Both the position numbers and the translations under genes were made by a program. Positions 18,585-26,646 of a DNA stretch of 64,000 nucleotides are shown piece by piece (within the stretch, counting starts at the first letter, position 1; each line of letters starts with the position of its first letter). Origin of the DNA: Dysosmobacter segnis (GTDB lineage: Bacteria > Bacillota > Clostridia > Oscillospirales > Oscillospiraceae); the NCBI RefSeq assembly GCF_014297285.1, contig NZ_JACOQI010000001.1, forward strand, positions 372,001-436,000. The letters are read 5' to 3'. The notes beneath the pieces were generated by a model. That model saw only the letters and a program-made list of their open reading frames with translations, searched no databases and was not told the origin of the DNA.

Positions 18585-18632
18585 TCCTTTTGTGGAGCAG
18601 GAATTCAAATTGTAAACAAGTTAGCAAAGAGA

Positions 18633-18676
18633 AGAACAGGCGCGTGGGATGCCCCACGCGCCTGTTCTCTTTGGGA
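18633..18676. terminator. Bidirectional terminator between iolG-like and feo operons
   Basis: A perfect 16-bp stem AGAACAGGCGCGTGGG (18633-18648) with its complement (18653-18668) and 4-base loop; T/C-rich tails on both strands suit the two convergent transcripts. Confidence 0.8.
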
Positions 18677-18680
18677 GTGT

Positions 18681-18854
18681 TTATCGCCCGCAGTGACAGT
18701 CGCCGGAACAACCGGCGCAGCCGCCGCTGCATCCGCAGGTGTGCTTACCCTGCTTTTTCTGCCGGATGAGATACCGGACAATGGAAATGACAACGGCAAA
18801 TAAGACTAGAGAAATGAGGAGGGTAGAAAGATTGGCACTCAACCAGGTCAGCAT
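18681..18854 (-). CDS. FeoB-associated Cys-rich membrane peptide
   Basis: A 57-residue peptide: one N-terminal membrane helix (LSTLLISLVLFAVVISIVRY, about residues 9-28), a basic stretch RQKKQGK, then a tail with six Cys (TCGCSGGCAGCSGDCHCG). This is the FeoB-associated Cys-rich membrane protein pattern found at the end of many feo operons; it is thought to assist FeoB, perhaps handling Fe(II). AAAGGAG lies upstream of the ATG at 18854. It follows feoB by 63 bases on the same strand. Confidence 0.9.
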   Translation of the reverse strand: MLTWLSANLSTLLISLVLFAVVISIVRYLIRQKKQGKHTCGCSGGCAGCSGDCHCGR

Positions 18855-18917
18855 GGAAAATCACTCCTTTGAAAGAAATAGAAGATGGAAGATATAGAAT
18901 GGAGGGTGAGGGGAAAA

Positions 18918-21407
18918 TCAGACCTTAGTGGAAAGCTTGGTAGCTTCCTTGTAAGGACGAACCAGCATGTAGATGATAAAGGCCAGAGCGGCGATGGCAG
19001 CCACCAGACCGATGACGTTCAGGCTACCGGTGAAGGCCTTGCCGAACTGGTTGACCATCAGGGCACACAGATAAGCGAAGCCGCACTGATAGCCAATGGC
19101 GAACCAGGTCCACTTGGCGTTGTTCATCTCCCGCTTGATGGCGCCGATGGCGGCAAAGCAGGGGGCGCACAGCAGGTTGAACACCAGGAAGGAGTAGCCG
19201 CTGATCTGGGTAAAGACAGTTCCCAGAGCCTGATAGACAGTCTCATCACCGCCGCCGTAGAGAATACCCAGCGTACCAACGATGTTTTCCTTGGCCACCA
19301 GACCGGTGATGGAGGCCACGGCGGCCTTCCAGTTGCCCCAGCCGAGAGGTGCGAAGATCCAGGCGATCAGGCTGCCGATGTGGGCGAGGATGGAGCAGTC
19401 GATCTCTTCCTCGGAGAGCATCCGAAAGCCGTCCTCGGCCCAGCCGAAGTAGGTGGTGAACCAGACGAAGATGGTAGACAGCAGGATGATGGTGCCGGCC
19501 TTCTTGATGAAGGACCAGCCGCGCTCCCACATGCTGCGCAGCACGTTGCCCAGAGTGGGCCAGTGGTAAGCGGGCAGCTCCATGACGAAGGGAGCGGGAT
19601 CGCCGGAGAACATCTTGGTCTTCTTCAGCATGATGCCGGAGATGATGATGGCGGCCATGCCCACGAAGTAGGCGGAGGTAGCCACCCAGGCGGCGCCGCC
19701 GAAGATGGCACCGGCCACCATGGCGATGAAGGGCACCTTGGCGCCGCAGGGGATGAAGGTGGTGGTCATGATCGTCATACGGCGGTCACGTTCGTTTTCA
19801 ATGGTACGGGAAGCCATGATGCCGGGGATGCCGCAGCCGGTGCCGATCAGCATGGGGATGAAGGACTTACCGGACAGGCCGAACTTGCGGAAGATACGGT
19901 CCAGAACGAAGGCGATACGGGCCATGTAGCCGCAGGCCTCCAGGAAGGCCAGCATCAGGAACAGCACCAGCATCTGGGGCACGAAGCCCAAAACCGCGCC
20001 GACGCCAGCCACAATGCCGTCCAGAATCAGGCCGTTGAGCCAGTCGGCAGCACCGGCGGCTTCCAGAGCGTTGCCGATCAGTACAGGCACGCCGGGGACC
20101 CACACGCCGTAGTCGGCAGGATCGGGCTCGTCAAAGCCATTCTCCTCAAAGTAGGTGACAGCGTCCAGATAGCTCATGCCGACGGTGGTTTCCTCGTCAG
20201 CGTCAGCGGGGATGGCGTCATAGTAAACGGTCATGTCATTCATGGCCAGGGTCTCTTCGTCCTCCACTTCGATGGTGGTGGACGCGGAGTCGGGCTGAAC
20301 CGCCTTCATGTCGGCCAGAGCGGCGTCGGGGTCGAAGTCATCGGCCTCGGTATCCAGCTCATAGTAGGCACTGATGGCCTCGGAAGCGGCGGTGTAATTG
20401 TCAGCGACCTCGGTATATTCGCTGGTGCCCATACCGAAGAGGTGCCAGCCGTCACCGAACAGGCCATCATTGGCCCAGTCGGTAGCGGCGGAGCCCACGG
20501 TCACCATGGCGATGTAGTACACCAGATACATGACCACGGCGAAAATAGGCAGGCCCAGCCAGCGGTTGGTGACGATGCGGTCGATCTTGTCGGAGGCGGA
20601 GAGCTGCCCCTGATTGTGTTTCTTGTAGCAGCTCTTGATGAGCTCTGCAATGTAGACGTACCGCTCGTTGGTGATGATGCTCTCGGCATCATCGTCCAGC
20701 TCCTTCTCAGCGGCCTGGATGTCGGCGTCGATGTGGGTCATGACATCGGCGGGGATGCTGAGCTTTTCCAGCACCTTGTCATCCCGCTCGAAGATCTTGA
20801 TGGCGTACCAGCGCTGCTGCTCCTCCGGCAGGTTGTGCACTGCGGCCTCCTCGATATGGGCGATGGCGTGCTCCACAGGGCCGGAGAAGGTGTGCATAGG
20901 AACGGTTTTGGTGCCCTCGGCGGCCTTCACAGCGGCTTCAGCGGCTTCCATGACGCCGTCGCCCTTCAGTGCGGAGATCTCAATGATCCGCACGCCCAGC
21001 TCCCGGGACAGCTCCGCTACGTTGATCTGGTCGCCGTTTTTGCGGACCACATCCATCATGTTGATGGCGATGACCACCGGGATACCCAACTCGGTAAGCT
21101 GGGTGGTGAGGTAGAGGTTGCGCTCCAGGTTCGTGCCGTCAATGATGTTCAGAATGGCGTCGGGCCGTTCTCCCACCAGATAGTTACGGGCCACTACCTC
21201 TTCCAGGGTGTAGGGGGACAGGGAATAGATGCCGGGAAGGTCCATGATGACTACATTGTCATGCTTTTTCAGCTTGCCTTCCTTTTTCTCCACGGTGACG
21301 CCGGGCCAGTTGCCCACGAACTGGTTGGAACCGGTCAGGGCGTTGAACAGGGTCGTCTTACCGCAGTTCGGGTTGCCTGCCAAGGCAATTTTGATCTGCT
21401 TTTCCAT
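18918..21407 (-). CDS. feoB: Ferrous iron transporter FeoB, with an enlarged acidic outer loop
   Basis: 829 residues. The N-terminal G domain has GNPNCGKTTLFN (residues 11-22), DLPGIYSLSPYT and NMMD. A helical GDI-like domain follows, then the membrane part with the two gate regions (GCGIPGIMASRTIENERDRR; CGAKVPFIAMVAGA). FeoB imports Fe(II). Between the first membrane helix (about 300) and the next lies a roughly 150-residue segment very rich in Asp and Glu (ELDTEADDFDPDAALADM, IEVEDEETLA), much longer than the matching loop of E. coli FeoB, so the protein exceeds the usual 650-775 residues. It follows two feoA genes, with DtxR-like operators upstream. Confidence 0.96.
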   Translation of the reverse strand: MEKQIKIALAGNPNCGKTTLFNALTGSNQFVGNWPGVTVEKKEGKLKKHDNVVIMDLPGIYSLSPYTLEEVVARNYLVGERPDAILNIIDGTNLERNLYLTTQLTELGIPVVIAINMMDVVRKNGDQINVAELSRELGVRIIEISALKGDGVMEAAEAAVKAAEGTKTVPMHTFSGPVEHAIAHIEEAAVHNLPEEQQRWYAIKIFERDDKVLEKLSIPADVMTHIDADIQAAEKELDDDAESIITNERYVYIAELIKSCYKKHNQGQLSASDKIDRIVTNRWLGLPIFAVVMYLVYYIAMVTVGSAATDWANDGLFGDGWHLFGMGTSEYTEVADNYTAASEAISAYYELDTEADDFDPDAALADMKAVQPDSASTTIEVEDEETLAMNDMTVYYDAIPADADEETTVGMSYLDAVTYFEENGFDEPDPADYGVWVPGVPVLIGNALEAAGAADWLNGLILDGIVAGVGAVLGFVPQMLVLFLMLAFLEACGYMARIAFVLDRIFRKFGLSGKSFIPMLIGTGCGIPGIMASRTIENERDRRMTIMTTTFIPCGAKVPFIAMVAGAIFGGAAWVATSAYFVGMAAIIISGIMLKKTKMFSGDPAPFVMELPAYHWPTLGNVLRSMWERGWSFIKKAGTIILLSTIFVWFTTYFGWAEDGFRMLSEEEIDCSILAHIGSLIAWIFAPLGWGNWKAAVASITGLVAKENIVGTLGILYGGGDETVYQALGTVFTQISGYSFLVFNLLCAPCFAAIGAIKREMNNAKWTWFAIGYQCGFAYLCALMVNQFGKAFTGSLNVIGLVAAIAALAFIIYMLVRPYKEATKLSTKV

Positions 21408-21459
21408 ACATGCTCCTTTTGGTTTGAGTGCTCAAACCGTATTTGAAAAATTTTTGTGT

Positions 21460-21681
21460 TTACTCGACCTCGATCATTTCGGTGTCGGCCTTCCGCAGGC
21501 TCAGCTCATAGCCCCGGACGGTGACCTCCATGGGATCGCCCAGAGGGGCGACCTTACGGACATAGATCTCCACGCCCTTGGTGATACCCATGTCCATAAT
21601 GCGGCGCTTGATGGGGCCCTCTCCGTGGAGCTTGACGACCTTTACGGTCTCACCGATTTTGACGTCACGCAGCGTTTTCAT
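21460..21681 (-). CDS. feoA: FeoA-family SH3-like protein (second copy)
   Basis: 73 residues, the full FeoA domain: MKTLRDVKIGETVKVVKLHG, a GPIKRRIMDMGITKGVEIYV core and RGYELSLRKADTEMIEVE. FeoA is a small cytosolic SH3-like partner needed for FeoB-mediated Fe(II) uptake. It lies directly ahead of feoB, with a shorter paralogue just upstream. Confidence 0.93.
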   Translation of the reverse strand: MKTLRDVKIGETVKVVKLHGEGPIKRRIMDMGITKGVEIYVRKVAPLGDPMEVTVRGYELSLRKADTEMIEVE

Positions 21682-21727
21682 ACTTATTTCCTCCTACTGT
21701 TTCTATCAGATTTCAAATTCAAATGAA

Positions 21728-21940
21728 TCAGATCATGATCTTGCGGGCCATCTCCTCGCTGATGGCCACCCGGGACTCCTTCACCTTGACGATGATGTTG
21801 CCTCCCAGAGCGGACACCACCGTGATGGACCCGCCGGCGGTGAACCCCAGGTCCTCCAAGTGCTTTTTTACCTCGGGATTTCCGCTGACCCTGCGGATCA
21901 TGTATTCTTCACCGATATTTGCCAGTGCAAGCGGCATCAT
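21728..21940 (-). CDS. feoA: FeoA-family SH3-like protein (first copy)
   Basis: 70 residues: MMPLALANIGEEYMIRRVSG, HLEDLGFTAGGSITVVSALG and VKESRVAISEEMARKIMI. This is the MPL-type FeoA variant typical of the first of two feoA genes in Clostridia. It is the first gene of the feo operon, 46 bases before the second feoA; GGAGGGATCG precedes the start. A palindrome upstream (21959-21978) suggests iron-responsive control. Confidence 0.9.
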   Translation of the reverse strand: MMPLALANIGEEYMIRRVSGNPEVKKHLEDLGFTAGGSITVVSALGGNIIVKVKESRVAISEEMARKIMI

Positions 21941-21958
21941 AACGATCCCTCCGAATCT

Positions 21959-21978
21959 GTTAGTTAAATTGAACTAAC
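21959..21978. promoter_or_regulatory. DtxR-like operator at the feo promoter
   Basis: GTTAGTT-N6-AACTAAC is a perfect 20-bp palindrome just after a CATAAT box read on the minus strand. The TTAG...CTAA layout resembles DtxR/IdeR-family sites, and a DtxR-family gene lies divergently 270 bases away. Confidence 0.6.
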
Positions 21979-22027
21979 TATTATGGAAAAAGAATAGTCG
22001 GAGTGCAGCCGTCACGCTTTGTAAGGC

Positions 22028-22055
22028 GTTAGCCTCCTCTAACTACAGCTTAGTT
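22028..22055. promoter_or_regulatory. Overlapping palindromes between feoA and the DtxR-family gene
   Basis: GTTAG-CCTCCT-CTAAC (22028-22043) overlaps AACTA-CAGCT-TAGTT (22041-22055). Both use the half-sites of the operator at 21959-21978, so they may be additional sites for the same regulator. Confidence 0.45.
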
Positions 22056-22126
22056 TAACATCTCTAATCTCTTCTGTCAACCGGGATTTTTAAAAATATT
22101 GTCAAAATCTCAGGGGAGAAGACACC

Positions 22127-22155
22127 TTGCATTTGTGAAGAAAATATGGTAAAAT
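22127..22155 (+). promoter_or_regulatory. Promoter of the DtxR-family regulator
   Basis: TTGCAT and TAAAAT with a 17-base spacer, about 90 bases upstream of the ATG. Confidence 0.6.
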
Positions 22156-22247
22156 GCCCAAAACAGCTTCATGCGGGCTGTCGCTTTCGCCAAGGCTTTT
22201 GGGCGGACGGCGATGCCCTGAATCGTGATAGGAAGAAAGGACCGGTG

Positions 22248-22649
22248 ATGGCCGTGCAGATCCTGAAAGCATCTGAGGATTATCTGGAAACCATGCTGAT
22301 GATGCAGACCAAGCATGGATATGTGCGCTCTGTGGACGTAGCGGAGCACTTGGGGGTGACGAAGCCCAGCGTGACTTACGCCACCAAGCGTCTGCGGGAA
22401 AACGGATATATTGAGATGGATAAGGACGGCCTCATCACATTGACGGATGCCGGTATGCAGATCGCGTCCAAAATGCTCCAGCGGCACCGGACCCTGACCC
22501 GTTTTCTGGTGAGTTTGGGCGTGGAGCCGGAGACCGCGGAGGAGGATGCCTGCAAAATGGAGCATGACATCAGCGACCAGACCTTCAAGGCCATCTGTGA
22601 CCATGCCCGGAAGCGTATGGCCTCCGCCGATGAAACAGCGGAAACCTGA
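22248..22649 (+). CDS. DtxR/MntR-family metal-dependent transcriptional regulator
   Basis: 133 residues. The N-terminal winged helix reads SEDYLETMLMMQTKHGYVRSVDVAEHLGVTKPSVTYATKRL (given here as family description; HTH near residues 22-45). The metal-binding and dimerisation domain follows (HRTLTRFLVSLGVEPETAEEDACKMEHDIS). No SH3 domain is present, so it is of the short MntR type. It faces the feo operon across a region with three TTAG/CTAA-type palindromes and is likely its Fe(II)- or Mn(II)-responsive repressor. The start follows GGAAGAAAGG; an earlier in-frame start at 22146 lies inside the promoter. Confidence 0.92.
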   Translation: MAVQILKASEDYLETMLMMQTKHGYVRSVDVAEHLGVTKPSVTYATKRLRENGYIEMDKDGLITLTDAGMQIASKMLQRHRTLTRFLVSLGVEPETAEEDACKMEHDISDQTFKAICDHARKRMASADETAET

Positions 22650-22660
22650 TAGAAACTGAA

Positions 22661-22700
22661 AAACCAGCGGAAAGGTTCGACCTTTCCGCTGGTTTTTTGT
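22661..22700 (+). terminator. Terminator of the DtxR-family gene (and of mnmA on the other strand)
   Basis: A perfect 15-bp stem AAACCAGCGGAAAGG with loop TTCGA, followed by TTTTTTG. Confidence 0.88.
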
Positions 22701-22714
22701 GCTGCGGCCATGGG

Positions 22715-23779
22715 CTATAAAATCGTACCGCCGCCCAGAACGGTGTCTCCGTCATAGAGTACCACCGCCTGTCCCGGAGTGATGGCCCGCTGGGGACGGT
22801 CGAACAGCACCTGCACGGAGCCGTTCTCCTCCACCGTCACCTCACAGGGCTGTTCCGTCTGGCGGTAGCGGATCTTGGCACTGCACCGGAACTGGCGGGG
22901 CGGCGCTTCCCAGGCGATCCAGTTGAAATTCTCACCGGTGAGCTGCTGGGAGAATAGAGCGTCATTTTCGCTGAGGACCACCTGATTGCTCTTTGGATCA
23001 ATGGCTTTTACATACAGCGGTTGATTGGAAGGAATACCCAATCCTTTCCGCTGGCCGATGGTATAGTGAGCGATGCCCCTGTGACGTCCCAATATCCGGC
23101 CGGATTCGTCTACGAAATCACCGGGGGTGTCCGCTTTTCCGGAGTGCCGACGGATGAAAGCGGCATAGTCGCCATCCGGGACGAAACAGATGTCCTGACT
23201 GTCCGGCTTTCTGGCGTTAAAAAAGCCCAGACTGTCCGCCAACTGCCGGGTCTCTGCTTTATGGAGGGCACCCAATGGAAATTGGGTGTGGGCCAACTGC
23301 TCCTGGGTCAGCATATAGAGTACATAGCTCTGGTCCTTGCTTGCGTCAAGTGCCTTTTTCAGCAGATACCGACCGTTTTCCCGCTCAATCCGGCCATAAT
23401 GGCCAGTGGCGATGGTGTCACAGCCCAGAAGGGCTGCCCGGTCATAGAGATGCCGGAATTTCAGGTAGCGGTTGCAGTCGATACAGGGATTGGGCGTCCG
23501 CCCCTGCCCGTAGGCATCCGCAAAGCGGTCCATCACCTGACGGCGAAACTCATCGGAGAAGTTAAAAACGTAGTAGGGAATCCGCAGACGAAACGCCACG
23601 CTGCGGGCATCCTCCACATCCTCCAAAGAGCAGCAGGTGCGGCTGCGGGAAATACCGATGTCCTCGTTGCGGTAAAGGGTCATGGTAGCGCCGACGCAGT
23701 CCCAGCCGCTGTGCTTCAAAAGGTAAGCGGCGACGCTGGAATCAACGCCGCCGCTCATTGCGATCAGTACCTTACCCAT
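22715..23779 (-). CDS. mnmA: tRNA 2-thiouridine(34) synthase MnmA
   Basis: 354 residues. The PP-loop is AMSGGVDSSVAA near the N-terminus; the two catalytic Cys lie in NPCIDCNRYLKF and in DSQDICFVPDGDY; the C-terminal beta domain ends with ITPGQAVVLYDGD. MnmA thiolates U34 of tRNA Lys, Glu and Gln using persulfide sulfur relayed from a cysteine desulfurase, which fits the adjacent nifS-nifU pair. The true start is the ATG at 23779, inside TGATG, where it overlaps the nifU stop by one base and implies coupling. A TTG three bases upstream also exists. Confidence 0.97.
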   Translation of the reverse strand: MGKVLIAMSGGVDSSVAAYLLKHSGWDCVGATMTLYRNEDIGISRSRTCCSLEDVEDARSVAFRLRIPYYVFNFSDEFRRQVMDRFADAYGQGRTPNPCIDCNRYLKFRHLYDRAALLGCDTIATGHYGRIERENGRYLLKKALDASKDQSYVLYMLTQEQLAHTQFPLGALHKAETRQLADSLGFFNARKPDSQDICFVPDGDYAAFIRRHSGKADTPGDFVDESGRILGRHRGIAHYTIGQRKGLGIPSNQPLYVKAIDPKSNQVVLSENDALFSQQLTGENFNWIAWEAPPRQFRCSAKIRYRQTEQPCEVTVEENGSVQVLFDRPQRAITPGQAVVLYDGDTVLGGGTIL

Positions 23780-24216
23780 CAAACCATGGGACAGCCGCCC
23801 TCGCAGTGCTCGCAGTCGGGGAACTTGCTGTGGTCGTAGGGGATGTTGTTGCGGTCGTAATAGTTTTTGACAGCCGCCTTGATGGATTCCTCCGCCAGTA
23901 CGGAGCAGTGCAGCTTATAAGCGGGCAGACCGCCCAGTGCATCCACCACCTGCTTGTTGGTGACGGCCAGCGCTTCCTCGATGGTCTTGCCCTTGATGAG
24001 TTCCGTGGCCATGGAGGAGGACGCGATGGCGCTGCCGCAGCCGAAGGTCTCGAACTTCACGTCCTCGATGCGGTCATCCTTGATCTTGAGGTACATTTTC
24101 ATAATGTCGCCGCACTTGGCGTTGCCTACCTCGCCTACGCCGTCGGCATCGGGGATCTCTCCCACATTCCGGGGATGGGTGAAATGATCCATGACAGTTT
24201 CTGTATAGAGTGCCAT
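23779..24216 (-). CDS. nifU: Fe-S cluster scaffold NifU/IscU
   Basis: 145 residues of the IscU fold with the three cluster-ligand Cys in GNAKCGDIM, TFGCGSAIASSS and KLHCSVLAEES. After the usual domain (about residue 120) there is a short extra tail DCEHCEGGCPMV with three more Cys, seen in Clostridial NifU-like proteins. It receives sulfur from NifS and assembles 2Fe-2S/4Fe-4S clusters. The start has an AAGGAGGC site. It lies between nifS and mnmA in one operon. Confidence 0.95.
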   Translation of the reverse strand: MALYTETVMDHFTHPRNVGEIPDADGVGEVGNAKCGDIMKMYLKIKDDRIEDVKFETFGCGSAIASSSMATELIKGKTIEEALAVTNKQVVDALGGLPAYKLHCSVLAEESIKAAVKNYYDRNNIPYDHSKFPDCEHCEGGCPMV

Positions 24217-24277
24217 ATTGAAAGCCTCCTTGGGTTATAAAAAGTAAATATTCGCGTTGTTGAGAAGAACGGAAACA

Positions 24278-25462
24278 TTACAGCATGAACTGCTTCTTGC
24301 CGCTGGCAAGATCCTTCCACACGGGAGAAATGCTCCGCAGGTACGCCACGATCCGGGGAACCTCCTTGAGAATGTGATCCACATCCTCCTGAGTGTTCCA
24401 TTCGCACAGGCTTAGCCGCAGGGAGCCGTGGGCAACCTCGTGGGGGCGGCCGATGGCCAGCAGCACATGGCTGGGGTCCAGAGAACCGGAGGTGCAGGCG
24501 CTGCCGGAGGATGCACAGATCCCGGCCTGATCCAACAGCAACAGCAGGCTTTCGCCCTCAATGCCCTCAAAGCAGAAGTTCACGTTGCCGGGGAGCCGGT
24601 GGACGGGATCGCCGTTCAGGGCGCTGTGGGGAATCTGAGAGAGACCGGCAATGAGCTGGTCCCGCAGCGCGGAGACCTTGGCGGCGTTTTCGCCGATGTG
24701 ATCGCAGGCCTCCTTTAACGCGGCGGCCAAGCCCATAATGCCGGGGACGTTTTCCGTACCGGCCCGCTTGCCCCGCTCCTGTGCGCCGCCTTCGATGATG
24801 TTGGTCAGGGGGATGCCCTGCCGGGCATACAGCACGCCGGTGCCCTTGGGACCGTGGAACTTATGGCCGGAGAGGGACAGCATATCGATATTCTGCTCGT
24901 TGACATTGATGTGGAGATGACCGGCGGCCTGCACGGCGTCGGTATGGAACAGGACACCTTTTTCCCGGCAGACCGCGCCGATCTCCGCAATGGGCAGGAT
25001 GGAGCCGATCTCGTTGTTGGCGTACATGGTGGTGACCAGGCAGGTGTCGGGGCGGATGGCGTCCGCTACCTGCTGGGCGGTGACGGTGCCGATGGGGTCC
25101 ACCGGCAGCAGCTCGACCTCAAAGCCTTCCTTTTCCAGCTTTTTCAGGGTGTGGAGAATGGCGTGGTGCTCAAAGGCGGTGGAGATGATGTGCTTCTTGC
25201 CCTTGCGCTCACCGATGCGGGCGGCGGAGATCAAAGCCTGATTGTCGGCCTCGCTGCCGCCGGAGGTAAAGGTGATCTCCCGGGGTGTGCAGCCCAGACA
25301 GGCGGCCACGGTCTCCCGGGCGCTCTGTAAGGCTTCGGCGGCCTCCTGCCCCAGCCGGTACAGGCTGGAGGGGTTGCCGTAGTGGGTCTCCATATAGGGC
25401 AGCATGGCGTCGATGGCCGTGCGGCTCATTTTTGTTGTTGCAGCATTATCTGCGTATACCAT
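24278..25462 (-). CDS. nifS: Cysteine desulfurase NifS/IscS
   Basis: 394 residues, a class V PLP-dependent enzyme. The PLP Lys is in SLSGHKFHGPKGTG, and the active-site Cys is in the loop SGSACTSGSLDPSHVL. The N-terminus YADNAATTKMSRTAIDAM is typical. It converts cysteine to alanine and passes persulfide sulfur to NifU for clusters and to MnmA for tRNA thiolation. It follows cysE, which makes the precursor of cysteine, so the operon links cysteine synthesis to sulfur use. AGGAGG precedes the ATG. Confidence 0.97.
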   Translation of the reverse strand: MVYADNAATTKMSRTAIDAMLPYMETHYGNPSSLYRLGQEAAEALQSARETVAACLGCTPREITFTSGGSEADNQALISAARIGERKGKKHIISTAFEHHAILHTLKKLEKEGFEVELLPVDPIGTVTAQQVADAIRPDTCLVTTMYANNEIGSILPIAEIGAVCREKGVLFHTDAVQAAGHLHINVNEQNIDMLSLSGHKFHGPKGTGVLYARQGIPLTNIIEGGAQERGKRAGTENVPGIMGLAAALKEACDHIGENAAKVSALRDQLIAGLSQIPHSALNGDPVHRLPGNVNFCFEGIEGESLLLLLDQAGICASSGSACTSGSLDPSHVLLAIGRPHEVAHGSLRLSLCEWNTQEDVDHILKEVPRIVAYLRSISPVWKDLASGKKQFML

Positions 25463-25507
25463 AGCGGGTTCCTCCTTTGTGGTGCTGTGTATAATATGTA
25501 AAAATTA

Positions 25508-26284
25508 TCAGATATCTGTGGTCACAAATTCCGTCTGCTCCCGGGCGGTAAGGACCCGTTTGCCGGGTTCCACGGAGTGGGTCAGCCACACATTGCCGCC
25601 GATGACGCAGTTGTCACCGATATAGGTGTCGCCGCCTAAGATCGTGGCCCCGGCGTAGATGACCACGTTGCTGCCGATGTTGGGATGACGCTTGTTGCCC
25701 TTTACCAGCGTGCCGTCAGACTGGACGGCAAAGCTCTTGGCGCCCAGCGTCACGCCCTGATACAGCTTGACGCGCTCTCCGATGACGGTGGTCTCGCCGA
25801 TGACCACACCGGTGCCGTGGTCAATGAAGAAGTACGGCCCAATGGTGGCGCCGGGGTGAATGTCGATACCGGTGAGGGAGTGGGCGTATTCCGTCATCAT
25901 CCGGGGCAGCATGGGAACTTTCATGAGATACAGCTCATGGGCGATGCGGAAAATGCTGATGGCTTCAAAGGCTGGGTAGGCCAGCATGACCTCTTCCCGG
26001 CAGGTGGCGGCGGGATCGCCCTCGTAGGCAGCCTGCACGTCGGTGTCCAGCGTATCCCGGATGGCGGGGAGTTTGGAAAACAGAGTGTCGATCACATCGT
26101 CATATTGAGGGGGTTCCCGATAGATTCGCTCCAGGATCTCCCGAAGCTGACGCCGGGCGGCCGCTTCCAGTTCTTCTTTGGAGTGGGCTTCCTCCATGGC
26201 GTCGAACACATTGGGGTAGAGAATGGACCGCAGAAGATCCAAAAGCTGGATCATCTGGGATTTCAGATGGGCGTAGTTAATCAT
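25508..26284 (-). CDS. cysE: Serine O-acetyltransferase (CysE/EpsC type)
   Basis: 258 residues. The N-terminal helical part precedes a left-handed beta-helix of hexapeptide repeats (GATIGPYFFIDHGTGVVIGE, IGSNVVIYAGATILGG, GDNCVIGGNVWLTHSV). The catalytic His and Asp are in DIHPGATIGPYFFIDH. It acetylates serine to O-acetylserine for cysteine synthesis. This is the longer EpsC-type version that starts with an extra helical region. The start at 26284 is chosen for the AGGAGGTACC site; an in-frame extension to 26329 lacks one. It is the first gene of the cysE-nifS-nifU-mnmA operon. Confidence 0.94.
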   Translation of the reverse strand: MINYAHLKSQMIQLLDLLRSILYPNVFDAMEEAHSKEELEAAARRQLREILERIYREPPQYDDVIDTLFSKLPAIRDTLDTDVQAAYEGDPAATCREEVMLAYPAFEAISIFRIAHELYLMKVPMLPRMMTEYAHSLTGIDIHPGATIGPYFFIDHGTGVVIGETTVIGERVKLYQGVTLGAKSFAVQSDGTLVKGNKRHPNIGSNVVIYAGATILGGDTYIGDNCVIGGNVWLTHSVEPGKRVLTAREQTEFVTTDI

Positions 26285-26478
26285 GGGCCGGTACCTCCTG
26301 TTTCGCAAATGACGGCGAAGAGGAGGCAATACCGGATATGGCAGGATAGATCATAAAAAAGCGCTCCTTGAACATGATTTTGTTTGATGGGTCGGCGGGG
26401 AAGGGGACCATCAACATCGGATATCAGGAGTGTGAGTGAACGCAGTCATGTAATCACCTACAAGCTTAGTGTGTTTAA

Positions 26479-26507
26479 ACCATATACCAACAAACCTACT
26501 TTGTCAA
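26479..26507 (-). promoter_or_regulatory. Promoter of the cysE-nifS-nifU-mnmA operon
   Basis: Read on the minus strand: TTGACA and TATGGT with a 17-base spacer, about 195 bases upstream of the cysE start. The intervening leader (26285-26478) has no gene; no Rrf2/IscR box could be assigned with confidence. Confidence 0.65.
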
Positions 26508-26594
26508 TGGGTTTTTACACGAAAAATAAAAAACCACTCGTTGAACCTTTGCGCAGTTCCGTTTTGTTTTGCGCACATAGGGAAACGGACCTCC

Positions 26595-26627
26595 AAAAAA
26601 GCAGCGGTCCGCAGCAATGCGGACCGC
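26595..26627 (-). terminator. Terminator of trmO
   Basis: The stem GCGGTCCGCA, loop GCAA, TGCGGACCGC (26604-26627) is followed on the minus strand by TGCTTTTTTGG. Confidence 0.85.
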
Positions 26628-26646
26628 CGGAGTTTCAGCAAATATT

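Noticed and set aside
18885..21446. Long plus-strand open frame opposite feoB
   Set aside because: Composition shadow; the His/Asp/Gly-rich product matches nothing and the minus strand encodes FeoB.
26285..26478. T-box or S-box riboswitch in the cysE leader
   Set aside because: No recognisable conserved core was found in the leader.
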